From the NCBI RefSeq assembly GCF_002797875.1, contig NZ_PGFC01000007.1:22151-86150 (forward strand): a DNA stretch of 64,000 nucleotides. The letters are read 5' to 3'. Within the stretch, counting starts at the first letter, position 1, and every line of letters starts with the position of its first letter. Source of the DNA: Pseudoscardovia suis. GTDB lineage: Bacteria > Actinomycetota > Actinomycetes > Actinomycetales > Bifidobacteriaceae. The position numbers and the translations under genes were made by a program. Below, in pieces: positions 13,440 to 23,105 of the stretch. The notes beneath the pieces were generated by a model that searched no databases, was not told the origin of the DNA, and saw nothing but the letters and a program-made list of their open reading frames with translations.

Positions 13440-15886
13440 GCGCGGCTTTCCATCATGCGGCGACGGACGAGCAGGGTAATACCCGTGCCGACGAGGATGA
13501 TGCCCAGCATGCCGGTCACGCCGAACATGATCTGAGCGCCTGTCTGGGCGAGCATCACATTATTCGGCTGGTTGCGCAAGGTGAGCTGCATGTCAAGCCA
13601 GTTGGTCTTGTCATCCGCGACATACGCGCCGTCCTTTGTCTGGAGCATCAAGCCCTGTGCATCAGGGTACACATTGCCCTTCTGGTCGGTCGGGGCACCC
13701 CAGATGGCTTTCAGCGCTTTGCTGGATTCGTCCACTGGGACGAAATTCTTTTTGTTCTCGCTCCATGTGCGGAACGACAGGCCTTCCTTCTTCACGCCCT
13801 TGCTGAACGTGAACATGCTCTGGCCGAGCACCTGGTTTTCCTGGCTGATGGTGAGCACTGCGGCGGTCTGGTGGGCGGGATACGTGTCCGTTGCGATGAC
13901 ATGCCCGTCCTTCGTGGTTTCGCTCGTAAAGCCGTGGTTGATGAACGTGGCGTTCACCATGATGCTCTCCGACTTCTGGAGCTTACGGTAGTTCGGGTAT
14001 GCTTCGGTTTCGGTGAGCGTGTACGTGCCGAGGTCCACACCGTGCAAACCAAGCTTGCCGTTCTTGCCGCTCTTGACGATCGTCGTAGTGCCAGTCTTAT
14101 CCTCTGCGGTAGCCAGACGGTATATACCTGTGCCGCTGCCAAGCTCGACCCATGAGAGGGGCGTATCTTCCTTCTTCATGTCGGTATTATGCTGATTGTT
14201 GCCATAGTCCAGACGCTTGTACTTAACTGTGAACTTCGCGCCTTGCAAGCCGGCGAGGCTGGTGCTGCTCTTCTTCGTCAGGTCGATGTCATACAGCCAT
14301 TGCTTGATCTTCGTGTGCGGCGTGTCGAACGTAATACCCGAGTTCGTCAGGTCGGAGTACTTAACGTAATTATCGTTCCACACCTTATTGCCATTGTCGA
14401 GGGCGGCGGGCGTGACTGTCGCCGTGTACTTGATGGTCATCTCATGCTGGTAGAGGGTGTGCGTATTGTCCGTGCCGCGAATCTCACCGTAATTCTTCAC
14501 GAGCCAGCGTCCCAAGCCAATGACGAGATGAGTCGCATCCTTGTTGCCGAGGTAATCACGTTCGACTGCATACCATGCATCAGGTTCGTTCGGCTGACCG
14601 TCGCCCGTGGACTTGGACACGTCCGTCCATGCGTCGGGCAGCTTGTCGACCTTGGTGGGGGTGATGGTCACGGTGTCGCCGTACGTGCCGGGGATGGTGA
14701 TGGAGAGCGTGCCGTCGTTAATCCTCAAGCCTTTGCTGGTCGTATCAATGACACGGTATGTGTACACCCACTTATCCTTATTATCGAAAGCGTTCTTGTA
14801 CTTGCTCAGGTCGGGCACATCGTAATGCACGATGTACGGGATGGTGTCGCCAACGTCGCTACCGTGATCATTCGCGTCCATGCCTTCCGGCTTGCTTCCG
14901 TCGAGTGACTTAGCCTGTCCGCATGGTTCCACGTCCTCGCCCGCCTGATTCTTGATGGTGATGACGCCGAGCTTGCCGACGGAACCGAGGCGCGTGCCGT
15001 CCGTGGTGCCTGCGGCCTTGTCCTTCGCGTCCGCCTGAGTGGGCACGATCATCGACTGGCTGGAGAGGATGTTCTTCTTGGTGACGCAAGCGTTGCCGTT
15101 CGCATCCTTCTTCGGGCTCTTGTAGGTTTTGTCGAGTCCCGCGCCACTGTCGATGATAAGGTACACGCCTGTGCTGGGCACGGTCACCTTGCAGGTGGCG
15201 GCGTGCGTGCATGTGACGGTCTGGGAGTGGGGCTGGCCCTTGACGGCGTTCAACGCAGCGGAATCGATGAGGAGGTTGTCGGAGAATTCACGCACGCTAC
15301 CGACAAGCGCTTTGCCAGGGCTGTTCACACCGTCCTTCTGGTAGCCACTTTCGTTCCAACCGTATCCCCATGTGCCTGCCGCCTGGTCGTTCTTGCCGGT
15401 GGCCTGCCGGAAGCCGCCCATCCATGCGATGGGGTCGCGTCCCGCGTCCTCCCAGCCGGGCAGGTTCTCGACCTTGCCGTCCTTGACGCTGGTGGTTTTG
15501 GCGAGCACACGGTCGAGGTGCGTGCGGAGCGCATCGGGTGTGTCGACGGCGACGCCGTCCGCCTGCTTGTCGCCCGTGTTGTGGAACGTTCCGTCCACGT
15601 AATCGGCGAGCTTGTATGCGGTGAGCTGCCTGCCTTCGAGAGTGTTCCAACCGCCTTCCTGCGATCCGGCGGCGTTGACCATGATGTCGAGCGCGCCGCC
15701 TTGCACGAGGTTTTCGGTGGCGGCTGCGCCGACGGGATTCTGGCTGCTCGTGCTGGTGGCATTGCCTGCTTCCGCGCTGGTCTGTCCCGCCCACGCGGTG
15801 CGCGTGAAAGCGAATGGCGTGGCGAGGCATGCCATGGTCACGGCGCTTGCCATGACCCGTGTGAACATTTGCCGTGCGATGGGCAT
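13436..15886 (-). CDS. Major pilin, isopeptide-forming, with LAQTG sorting signal
   Basis: 816 aa. Signal peptide 1-33 (ending AWA-G), several Ig-like CnaA/CnaB-type domains, an E-box-like TLTETEAYPNY near residue 620, and the sorting signal LAQTG followed by a hydrophobic stretch and RRRMMESRA. LAQTG deviates from LPxTG in the second position, which class C sortases tolerate in some pili. AAGGAGGACAC precedes ATG 15886. The gene lies between the large tip-type adhesin and the sortase; this order (tip, backbone, sortase) is standard for pilus operons. Confidence 0.88.
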   Translation of the reverse strand: MPIARQMFTRVMASAVTMACLATPFAFTRTAWAGQTSAEAGNATSTSSQNPVGAAATENLVQGGALDIMVNAAGSQEGGWNTLEGRQLTAYKLADYVDGTFHNTGDKQADGVAVDTPDALRTHLDRVLAKTTSVKDGKVENLPGWEDAGRDPIAWMGGFRQATGKNDQAAGTWGYGWNESGYQKDGVNSPGKALVGSVREFSDNLLIDSAALNAVKGQPHSQTVTCTHAATCKVTVPSTGVYLIIDSGAGLDKTYKSPKKDANGNACVTKKNILSSQSMIVPTQADAKDKAAGTTDGTRLGSVGKLGVITIKNQAGEDVEPCGQAKSLDGSKPEGMDANDHGSDVGDTIPYIVHYDVPDLSKYKNAFDNKDKWVYTYRVIDTTSKGLRINDGTLSITIPGTYGDTVTITPTKVDKLPDAWTDVSKSTGDGQPNEPDAWYAVERDYLGNKDATHLVIGLGRWLVKNYGEIRGTDNTHTLYQHEMTIKYTATVTPAALDNGNKVWNDNYVKYSDLTNSGITFDTPHTKIKQWLYDIDLTKKSSTSLAGLQGAKFTVKYKRLDYGNNQHNTDMKKEDTPLSWVELGSGTGIYRLATAEDKTGTTTIVKSGKNGKLGLHGVDLGTYTLTETEAYPNYRKLQKSESIMVNATFINHGFTSETTKDGHVIATDTYPAHQTAAVLTISQENQVLGQSMFTFSKGVKKEGLSFRTWSENKKNFVPVDESSKALKAIWGAPTDQKGNVYPDAQGLMLQTKDGAYVADDKTNWLDMQLTLRNQPNNVMLAQTGAQIMFGVTGMLGIILVGTGITLLVRRRMMESRA

Positions 15887-15915
15887 GTGTCCTCCTTGAT
15901 CTTCTGATGGTGCGT

Positions 15916-18900
15916 TCATGCTTCGTGCCGTCCCATGTTCGTCGCATGGGTGTGGCGGCGGTGCAGGGCGAACGCGATTCCCATGCCCGTCACGATTGTG
16001 GTGATGATGCCGATGGCGAGGAGGCGTCCCGCGTCATGCGTCCACCCGGTCTGGGGTGGCATGGTGAGCGTGGGCCGGAGGTTTCCGATTTCCGCCGTCC
16101 ATGCCTCGGCTTGGTTTTGCACGCCTGTCGCGGTGTTCGCGGTGAGGGTGCCGCTGGCTGCGTGGGGCGTGCCGTTTTGGAGTGCGTCGCCCGTGGCTTG
16201 CATGGTGATGTGCGCGCCCCGGGTTCCGGGGGTCTGGGTGACGGTCACGTGCCATGCGCCGTTGCGGGGTTTCGCGTAGGGTTTGGGCACGCTGGTTTCG
16301 GTGAGCGTGTAGTAGCGGGTTTCGCCGCTGCCGATGTGCTGGATGCCGGTGTTCGCCTTGCCGTCCTTGCCGGTGGTGAGGGTGATGGTTTGTCCGCCTT
16401 TCTTGGGTTTCCAGCTGGCGTCGGTTTCGGTGAGGGTGAGTTTGGCGCCTTGGATGGGTTGTTTCGTGTTCCATGTGCATGCGCTGCTGGTGTCGCCGGT
16501 GCATGTGGTCTTGGTGAGGCTGAGGGTCCATTGCGCGTCCTGTTGGATTTGTTCGCGCGCGGGCTGCCACCCGTCGCGGATGATGCCGCTGATTGGAAAG
16601 CCCTGGACGGTCTGATCGGCGGGGTTGGTGACGGTCACGGTCCGGCCTGCGGCCTGCCATGAAATTGTGGCCGTCTGCCCGCCAAGGTCCGCCTTGGACA
16701 GTCTCCACACGTACGTGTAGTAGCCGGATCCGAGTCCTTCCAGCCCCTTCACCTTGGGGTCGGATGCGGGGTCGTATGTGAGGGTCTCGGTGCCGTCGGC
16801 GAGCATCTCTGGTGTGGCGCGCAGGGGTGTGAGGTCGGTGACCTTGCGTGCACCTACGGGTGGTTGCTGGCCTTGCGCACCTGGAGTGGGCGACCACCAG
16901 AGTTCGCCTCGGGCGATGAGGGTGACGCCGCTGACGGTGATGCCGGGTGTGGTGGGCCTGAGGGTGACGGTGACCTTGTCCTTGCTGGGTTTGCCGTCGT
17001 GAAGGCGCGTGGTGTTGCCGAGGGTCTTGCCGTTCGCGTCGACCGTCTGCGATGTGATGGACGGCTTGGCGGCACCTTCCGGCGGGACTCTTTGAATCGT
17101 CCATTTTTCGGTTGTGTCCTGCGCGCCTTCATGCGAGTACGAGTCCGCTTTCAACCCCGGTGCCGTTGCGACACTCGCACGCGTCACCGTCACGTCGAAC
17201 CAGTAGTAGCCCGGCATCCACGCTTTCATGCCCAGGTCTGTGGGTGTGAACTGCGGGGAATCCGTCTCATGATCCTCGCCCTGCAGCCATGTGCCGTTGA
17301 TCGGTTCGATCTTCTCCAGCGTCTTGGACGCCTTCACGTCCTGACCGTAACCCGTGGGCGAGTATCTCAACGTGAACTCACAATCCAGCCGGCCGCCCGA
17401 CAGGACGCTATCCAACGGGTTGATGCGCAGATGGTCAAGGACAGGCTGCGACTTGCCCAATGCGGGAGCCTTCCCTTTGTCCCAGACCGTTTCCCCGTCC
17501 TTGTCCTTCCTGCCGGAATCCGAACGGAACTCCGTCTTCAAACCAAGACGGGTACCGGGAGTGGAAAACGCCTCCACGGGGTCCTTGAGCGTGACCTTCT
17601 TCGTGACCCCCTCTTTAGGGTCGCGGCTGGCGCCTTCATGCAGCGATTCCGCGTTACCGTAGACGGTCGCACCTTCCTTCGGTCCTAGGGTCACATCGAA
17701 CCAGAACTTCGAGTTCCTGGGCCAATGCCCTTCCTCGTTTTCGTTGTATGGGTGACCGTAATCGTCGCGTAGGTTCGTGTTGCCTTTCTTTATCACCTCA
17801 CTTGGTTTGACGTCGCTTGAATTGAATGTATACGATTGGTTGACGCCGATTATTTCGCTGAAGTCTACCGAGTTCAGTGCCATGCTGTAATGCGTGCCTT
17901 CTCTGCCAGTCTTCGGGTCCTTGCCATTCGGTGTGAGCATGTTGAACCATACCGTGAGGTTCCAATGGTCATTGGGTTTGTCGCTCGCGCCCGTGTTGTG
18001 GATGGTGATGGCATCATGAACCGATTCGTAGAAGTGGAAGCAGTCGTCGTTGCTTGACCATGTTCCGTCGGACGCCTCGCTGGTGGTGCAAGGTAGGTTC
18101 TCACCATATATAGCGTTCTTGTCCGCTGTGTTCGGGTTTGCGGATTCCTTGCCGGTCCTGTCCCATGTGACGGGGGATGCCCAGGTTTGCGTGGTGATGG
18201 AGAGGTTGTAATCGTGCCAGCGGAAGCCGATCATCCACTGGGCCGTTGGGTACTTCGTGTACCCCCAATTGGCGTAGTTATGGTTGACGTTGTTCGGATC
18301 TTCGGGCCGGAGTTCCACGAGTTCCATGTGCTTGGCCTGGCCTCCTGCATCATCAATGGACTTGGGTTCAAGGAAATCAGTGATGATCGCTTTGTACTCG
18401 GGGGTTCCCTGATACTTCGCCGTTACGCCGTTAGGGAAGGCATGGCTGTTCATATTGCCGCGTCCGAGGAGTGCGCATATGTACAAGTGCGTGTAGAACT
18501 GGGCGAGCAGCTGGATCGTCTCATCATCCTTTCCCTGCGTGAGCCCATAGGCTTTCCTGACAACGCTGTAGAGCGTCTTACCATCGTCCTTGTACGACGA
18601 GCCACCCTGCTTGGCTACCTGTATGCCATTCGTGTACCCGGGGCCGCCGTACCCCCAGTACAGGGTGTTCTGCAAACGCGTGTACCTGGTGCGCCCGTTT
18701 GTGGAATCAATGACGACGTTCAAAGGGACGGCCGGGACGGCCGGTTCTTGGGAGCTTCCAAGCGAGTCTGCCTCGGTGACCGTCCGCGCATAGTACCATG
18801 CTCCGTTATTTGGCGTGTTGTTCAGCGGGTCGATGCACACGATGCGCATGCCGTTGTCCGTCGCACCGTACAGGAAGTAGTCCCCGTAGTTCATACCATC

Positions 18901-19689
18901 ACTGCTAATGGTATAGTCGCTGTACACCTGGAACTTGCTGTTGTTGAGATCATTGTTATCGTATCCGGCATTGCGTGCCGTGCCCGTGGGGGCAGACCTG
19001 AGTACGGCCGGAGTAAACACTGCGTCCGCCGTCGTATCGGACGGCTTGGCATTCACGCTAGTATCACCAGCCGTCACACTATCCACATTATCCGTGGTGT
19101 CGGGCGTGACCAACTGCTGTTGCTCTTCCACAGCATTCTGCTCCGTCACATGCCCCGTATCCACCAATCCGGCCATGTACAGTGTGTCGGGCGCCCGGAA
19201 TACGGTCATCGTGCCTTGCGAACCGGCCGCGAAATACGTGCCGTCCATGATGCGCGCCGACCCTTCGCCCTTGAACACGCCCACGGGATCATGCGTGCCG
19301 TCAGTCGCCCGGGCCTTCACGGCGGACAGGATGCGCATGACGGTGGACGCGTCCGCCGTCTTCATCATGCCGGCGAGCTGTCCGACGGGGTCAGCGGATG
19401 CGGGAACTCCCACGTCGGCAAGACTGTCGCGCGCCATGCCGTCGGTAAGCGTCCAGAATGATGTGGTCTGTCCGATGAGCGTCTCGTCGTCCAACGCGGG
19501 GCGAATGGTGACCGTGCTTCCCTGCTCGCCGTCGGGAAGCGTGCCGATGACCGGCATGCCGTCACCTTCCCGTGATTGTGCGAGCACGAACAGGCTACTT
19601 GCTGTGAGGATGCTCGTCAGGATGAGTGCGATCGTGATCGTGAACGCGGCCAGTCTCTGCCCGTGCAATAGTGTGTCTGCGTGTTTCAA
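15916..19689 (-). CDS. Large pilus tip adhesin, possible thioester domain, PPQTG sorting signal
   Basis: 1257 aa, start TTG (AAGGAGGAG at good spacing). N-terminal membrane/signal segment at about 12-38. Around residue 275-400 the pattern GDYFLYGATDNGMRIVCIDP and later Gln-rich helices (ETIQLLAQFYTHLYI) resembles a thioester domain of Gram-positive adhesins, in which a Cys-Gln bond reacts with host tissue. Several Ig-like domains follow, with a CnaB-like TLTETDASW...YYTLTETSVPKPY near the end. The C-terminus is PPQTG, a hydrophobic helix and HRRHTHA. Predicted to be the pilus tip. Confidence 0.8.
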   Translation of the reverse strand: MKHADTLLHGQRLAAFTITIALILTSILTASSLFVLAQSREGDGMPVIGTLPDGEQGSTVTIRPALDDETLIGQTTSFWTLTDGMARDSLADVGVPASADPVGQLAGMMKTADASTVMRILSAVKARATDGTHDPVGVFKGEGSARIMDGTYFAAGSQGTMTVFRAPDTLYMAGLVDTGHVTEQNAVEEQQQLVTPDTTDNVDSVTAGDTSVNAKPSDTTADAVFTPAVLRSAPTGTARNAGYDNNDLNNSKFQVYSDYTISSDGMNYGDYFLYGATDNGMRIVCIDPLNNTPNNGAWYYARTVTEADSLGSSQEPAVPAVPLNVVIDSTNGRTRYTRLQNTLYWGYGGPGYTNGIQVAKQGGSSYKDDGKTLYSVVRKAYGLTQGKDDETIQLLAQFYTHLYICALLGRGNMNSHAFPNGVTAKYQGTPEYKAIITDFLEPKSIDDAGGQAKHMELVELRPEDPNNVNHNYANWGYTKYPTAQWMIGFRWHDYNLSITTQTWASPVTWDRTGKESANPNTADKNAIYGENLPCTTSEASDGTWSSNDDCFHFYESVHDAITIHNTGASDKPNDHWNLTVWFNMLTPNGKDPKTGREGTHYSMALNSVDFSEIIGVNQSYTFNSSDVKPSEVIKKGNTNLRDDYGHPYNENEEGHWPRNSKFWFDVTLGPKEGATVYGNAESLHEGASRDPKEGVTKKVTLKDPVEAFSTPGTRLGLKTEFRSDSGRKDKDGETVWDKGKAPALGKSQPVLDHLRINPLDSVLSGGRLDCEFTLRYSPTGYGQDVKASKTLEKIEPINGTWLQGEDHETDSPQFTPTDLGMKAWMPGYYWFDVTVTRASVATAPGLKADSYSHEGAQDTTEKWTIQRVPPEGAAKPSITSQTVDANGKTLGNTTRLHDGKPSKDKVTVTLRPTTPGITVSGVTLIARGELWWSPTPGAQGQQPPVGARKVTDLTPLRATPEMLADGTETLTYDPASDPKVKGLEGLGSGYYTYVWRLSKADLGGQTATISWQAAGRTVTVTNPADQTVQGFPISGIIRDGWQPAREQIQQDAQWTLSLTKTTCTGDTSSACTWNTKQPIQGAKLTLTETDASWKPKKGGQTITLTTGKDGKANTGIQHIGSGETRYYTLTETSVPKPYAKPRNGAWHVTVTQTPGTRGAHITMQATGDALQNGTPHAASGTLTANTATGVQNQAEAWTAEIGNLRPTLTMPPQTGWTHDAGRLLAIGIITTIVTGMGIAFALHRRHTHATNMGRHEA

Positions 19690-19702
19690 ACCCGTCTCCT
19701 CC

Positions 19703-22495
19703 TTAATCCTGTCGTGCCGTGTGCCGCATGCCGTGCATGCGTCGGGCGCCCGTATGCAGGCCGACGCCCATGCCGAGCATGCCGAGCGTGCCGATGAGAA
19801 TGCCGCGGATCATGCTGCCCGTGCTGGCGAGCGTGCTGCCGCCCATGCCGATCGTGCCGCCCACGCCATCAGTGGGCAGGGGCAGGGGGGTTTTGTCGGC
19901 GTGCACCGTGTACACGGTCTTGGTGAGCCCGTCGCCGCTGGTCACGGTGACGGTCGCTGTCTGCCCTGTCTTGCTGACGCTGACGGTCATTCCCGTGGTC
20001 TTGTCGTACAGGGCGTCGAGCGTCCACTTGTCCGTGTCGTTCACGCTGACCGTGTACTCATGCTTGCCGGGGTCGAAACCGTTGATGGTTCGCCCGTTCA
20101 CCGACAGCCCCTGCAAGAGAGCTTCGTGTGTTTTCGCGGTGATGTACGTGACGGTGACCGTATGCTGTCCGACGGGCTGCGAATGGTCTTCGGGCAGGAC
20201 GGTGAGCGTGTATTCGAACGTCATGCCGGTGGTGCGGCGGCTGCTGACGCTGACTGTCTGACCGGTCTTCGCCTTGTATGCGAACACGCCGCCTTCGGGT
20301 ATCTGCCATGAGTCGCCTTGCATGGGCGTGTACGTGCCGTCCACGGCGGTCCAGCCGACGCTTTCCAACGTGGTGTCCTTGCTGTCCGTAGGCTGCGTGT
20401 CGGGTGTGATGGCTGTCGGATCGACTGGCGTGAACGTTTCGACGGCTGTCTTCCATGCATGCTGGCGGATTACGGTCACACGGTAGGTGCGTGTCTCCTG
20501 TGTGGACAGGCTCGTGACTTTCCATTCCATGCTGGTCGCGTCCGCTGTCTTGGTGACGCCGAGCGGCGTGACGGTCACCTGCTGCGGGTCGTACGTGGGG
20601 AGGATGTACGGGCTTGGCTGGTTTTCCCCGATGGTGAGCGTGTAGGAGAGGCGGTTGGGGTCCCAGTTGTCGATGAGGGGTCCGGTGGCGTGCCTGCCGT
20701 CCGCTTGCACGTGGATGCCGGTGAGGCGTGCGGGACTGTCGGCTTGGATGTCGGCTGCTTGGAATCGGAGTGTGACGGTCCACGGGGTGTTGTTCGCGGT
20801 GATGCTGAGGGTGCGGCTGCCGTCTGTGTTGAGTGTCTGCGTGATGGGGCTGATGGTGGCGTCCACGCCGTGTTCGGTTTCGAGGGTGAACGTGTTGGTG
20901 AGTTGCGCGTGCGGGAGGGTGAGGGTGATGCTGGTCCCATGGTCGGAGGGTAGGGGGATGCTGCTTGTTTCGCCTTGCGGGCTGGTGGTTTTCACGTTGA
21001 GGAGGGTGAAGTGCGTGTCTTGTGCGCGGCTCGCCCAGATGGTGATGTGCGCATGCTGGCTGAGGGTCTGCCCGTCGGGCGCACGGCTGGTGAGAGTGGT
21101 GTCGGCGGTGCCTTGGAGCGTCATGTAGGTGATGGTGCTTGTGCTGCCGTCGGGGTTGGTGACGGTGCGTGTGGTGGCTTGCGGTGTGCCTTGCCATTCG
21201 ATGGGCATGCTGGTGCCGTCGCTCAATGTGAGGGTCTGGATGGCGGGTTTGTTGCTGTCGTCGAGGGTGGTGGTGGTTTCCGCCGTGTAGGTTTCGTCGG
21301 TCCCGGTGCCGGTCAGGCTCATGCTGCTGCCGTCGGACAGGTTGAGGAGGGTTTCCTCGCCTTGGGTTTGCGTCCATGGGATGCTGATGTCGATGCCGGG
21401 CGTGCCGTCCGCAGGGTCGGCGGGCAGGGTGTACCGGGTGGTGGCTTGGATGCGTGTGACGCCGAGGATGCCTGTGCCGGTGAGGTTCATGCCGGTGGTT
21501 GTGCCGGGCAGGGTGAGGGTGTGTCCGTCGCTGCTTGTCATGGTGATGGTTGCGGGCGGCTGGTGGGTGAGGCTTGTGGTGAGTGTCTGTGTGCCGTCAG
21601 CGAGCGTGTTGGCGCGCGTGTCGTGTCCGTCGATGTGGGCGGTCCATGTCTGGAGGGTGCTGCTGGTGGTGTGGACGGTGACGCGCCATTGGTGTCCGTC
21701 GACGCTTGACGTGTCGCCGGTGGCTGTGCCCGTGTGGGTGATGGTGAGACCGTTGCCATCGGGGTTGGGTGTGAGGGTGGGCGTGTCCTGCCATTCGACG
21801 GGCAGTGTGGTGCCGTCGCTCAGTGTGATGGTTTTGGTGGTGGGGTCCGTGAGGGTGATGGTGGTTTCGGCGGTGTCGGGGCCGGTGCTGGTGAAACCGT
21901 TGGCGTGCCCGTCACTGCTTGTCACGGTGAGGGGTGTGCCGATGGTCCATTCGGCGTTGATGGTGATGCGGATGGCTGGCTGTGTGCCGTTTGCGTCCGC
22001 GGTGTAGTCGAGTGTGCTGGTGTGGCGGACGGTGCCGGGTGTGCCGGTGTCGTCGCGCGTGTCGTATTGAGTGGGTTTGGTGAGGGTGATGCTGGTGCCG
22101 TCGTTGCTTGTGGCGGTGATGCTGTCGGGCGGCGGGGTCTGGGTGTTGTGTGTCGCGGTGAGGACGCCGTCGGTGAGCGCGGTGAGGGGGATGGGGGTGC
22201 TGTCGATGTCGGCTTGCCATGTGATGGCCGGCTCGTCGGTCGGCTCGTCCGAAGGCTGGGTGGATGACTGGTCGGTTGGCGTGGCGGTTTCGGACGATGA
22301 TGCGGATGGCTCGGCGGACGGCTGATCCGATGGTGACTCGGATTGGGAAGCCGCGGGCGTCCCAGCCTCCTGCCCCTGCGGTTGCTGCGCGGACGCGACG
22401 CCCGTGAGGAGCATGCCCGTGCCGACGCTCACGCCGACCGCCGCCAATGCCGCTGCGATGGTTTTCCGAATGGCTTCCTGCGTGGCTTCCTGCAC
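19703..22495 (-). CDS. Large repetitive surface protein with LASTG sorting signal
   Basis: 930 aa, GTG start after GGAGGGA. Signal peptide about 1-36 (ending VASA-QQ), a Ser/Thr/Pro/Glu-rich segment to about 85, then repeated beta-rich modules with recurring SDGxTLPVEWQ/SDGHTLTLPG phrases, then two cadherin-like beta-sandwich modules (LTGIHVQADG... and LLQGLSVNGRTINGFDPGKHEYTV), then LASTG, a hydrophobic helix and RRMHGMRH. It is the first gene of the pilus operon and probably an accessory or ancillary pilin/adhesin. Confidence 0.78.
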   Translation of the reverse strand: MQEATQEAIRKTIAAALAAVGVSVGTGMLLTGVASAQQPQGQEAGTPAASQSESPSDQPSAEPSASSSETATPTDQSSTQPSDEPTDEPAITWQADIDSTPIPLTALTDGVLTATHNTQTPPPDSITATSNDGTSITLTKPTQYDTRDDTGTPGTVRHTSTLDYTADANGTQPAIRITINAEWTIGTPLTVTSSDGHANGFTSTGPDTAETTITLTDPTTKTITLSDGTTLPVEWQDTPTLTPNPDGNGLTITHTGTATGDTSSVDGHQWRVTVHTTSSTLQTWTAHIDGHDTRANTLADGTQTLTTSLTHQPPATITMTSSDGHTLTLPGTTTGMNLTGTGILGVTRIQATTRYTLPADPADGTPGIDISIPWTQTQGEETLLNLSDGSSMSLTGTGTDETYTAETTTTLDDSNKPAIQTLTLSDGTSMPIEWQGTPQATTRTVTNPDGSTSTITYMTLQGTADTTLTSRAPDGQTLSQHAHITIWASRAQDTHFTLLNVKTTSPQGETSSIPLPSDHGTSITLTLPHAQLTNTFTLETEHGVDATISPITQTLNTDGSRTLSITANNTPWTVTLRFQAADIQADSPARLTGIHVQADGRHATGPLIDNWDPNRLSYTLTIGENQPSPYILPTYDPQQVTVTPLGVTKTADATSMEWKVTSLSTQETRTYRVTVIRQHAWKTAVETFTPVDPTAITPDTQPTDSKDTTLESVGWTAVDGTYTPMQGDSWQIPEGGVFAYKAKTGQTVSVSSRRTTGMTFEYTLTVLPEDHSQPVGQHTVTVTYITAKTHEALLQGLSVNGRTINGFDPGKHEYTVSVNDTDKWTLDALYDKTTGMTVSVSKTGQTATVTVTSGDGLTKTVYTVHADKTPLPLPTDGVGGTIGMGGSTLASTGSMIRGILIGTLGMLGMGVGLHTGARRMHGMRHTARQD

Positions 22496-22554
22496 TCCGC
22501 GACTCCCTCCGATGACAGGCCCCCGTGGGGGCGTGTTGACTGTATGCGATTCTG

Positions 22555-22593
22555 ATTCCAGTATAGTCTACGGCACACCCCGCGTAGGGTGTT
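22555..22593 (-). promoter_or_regulatory. Probable pilus operon promoter region
   Basis: TATACT sits about 65 bases before the GTG of the first adhesin gene; the -35 is weak. ACACCC-TACGC-GGGGTGT just upstream is a hairpin that probably ends the preceding small gene. A GC-rich hairpin (CCCCC / GGGGG) lies in the leader near 22523-22536. Confidence 0.35.
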
Positions 22594-22773
22594 TCAACGT
22601 GCGCGCACGGTGTCGAGGAGGCTTTCCGCCTGTCCGGGACGGATGGTGCGCCCGTTCGCCTGCAGGCCGGTGAGCACACCGTATGCGCCGAGCGCGTCCA
22701 ATCCACGCCATGTGATGCCGTCCATGCGGATGGCGAACGTGCCGTCGGGCTGGCGTTCGAGGGTCGGCGGCAT
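22594..22773 (-). CDS. Small hypothetical protein, 59 aa
   Basis: Begins one base after the stop of the 40-aa gene (TAG, C, ATG), so translation is probably coupled. The sequence (AIRMDGITWRGLDALGAYGVLTGLQANGRTI...) is protein-like but belongs to no family I know. Confidence 0.5.
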   Translation of the reverse strand: MPPTLERQPDGTFAIRMDGITWRGLDALGAYGVLTGLQANGRTIRPGQAESLLDTVRAR

Positions 22774-22774
22774 G

Positions 22775-22897
22775 CTAGTCGCCGTCCGTGATGGGTTGGA
22801 CGGTGACGCGGACTGTTCCGTGCCGGGTGACGATGCGCGTGTCGTCGTGCTTCGCGCTGCTCGTGGTGTTCGTCTGCTCATGGGTGTTGGTGTCCAT
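22775..22897 (-). CDS. Small hypothetical protein, 40 aa
   Basis: GAAAGGACAC precedes ATG 22897. A Thr-rich N-terminus is followed by one beta-rich patch (RIVTRHGTVRVTVQPI). It is the first gene leftward from the divergent Xre/ImmA control region, the usual position of an early transfer or excision gene, but nothing identifies it. Confidence 0.5.
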   Translation of the reverse strand: MDTNTHEQTNTTSSAKHDDTRIVTRHGTVRVTVQPITDGD

Positions 22898-22966
22898 GCC
22901 TGTGTCCTTTCGGTTGTTTTCTCTTGCCTTGGTCATTATGTCATGTTGCGGACCGCGTGTGCGGCG

Positions 22967-23067
22967 TGTCGCGCACATGTCGCGTCCGCGCGTCCAGCTG
23001 GTCGCGTATGCGACATGCGTGAGGTTACGTCCATCACATGGTCTGGCGCAAACACCAGCGTGTCGCG
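22967..23067. promoter_or_regulatory. Divergent control region with four TGTCGCG-type sites
   Basis: TGTCGCG at 22967-22973, 22978-22984 and 23061-23067, plus the perfect palindrome GTCGCGTATGCGAC at 23001-23014. These lie between the 40-aa gene and the xre-type gene and are natural operator candidates for the Xre protein. TTGACT (23070) and GAAAAT (23094) with an 18-base spacer could drive a leaderless mRNA for the regulator. Confidence 0.5.
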
Positions 23068-23105
23068 TTTTGACTCATCCCCCGCACAAAGACGAAAATG
23101 AACGC

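Noticed and set aside
3631..22600. Recurring TTGAAACACCCT sequence (about 3631, 4277 and 22589) as a regulatory motif
   Set aside because: In one case it includes a stop codon and part of a hairpin, and the positions relative to genes differ, so a common function is not supported.
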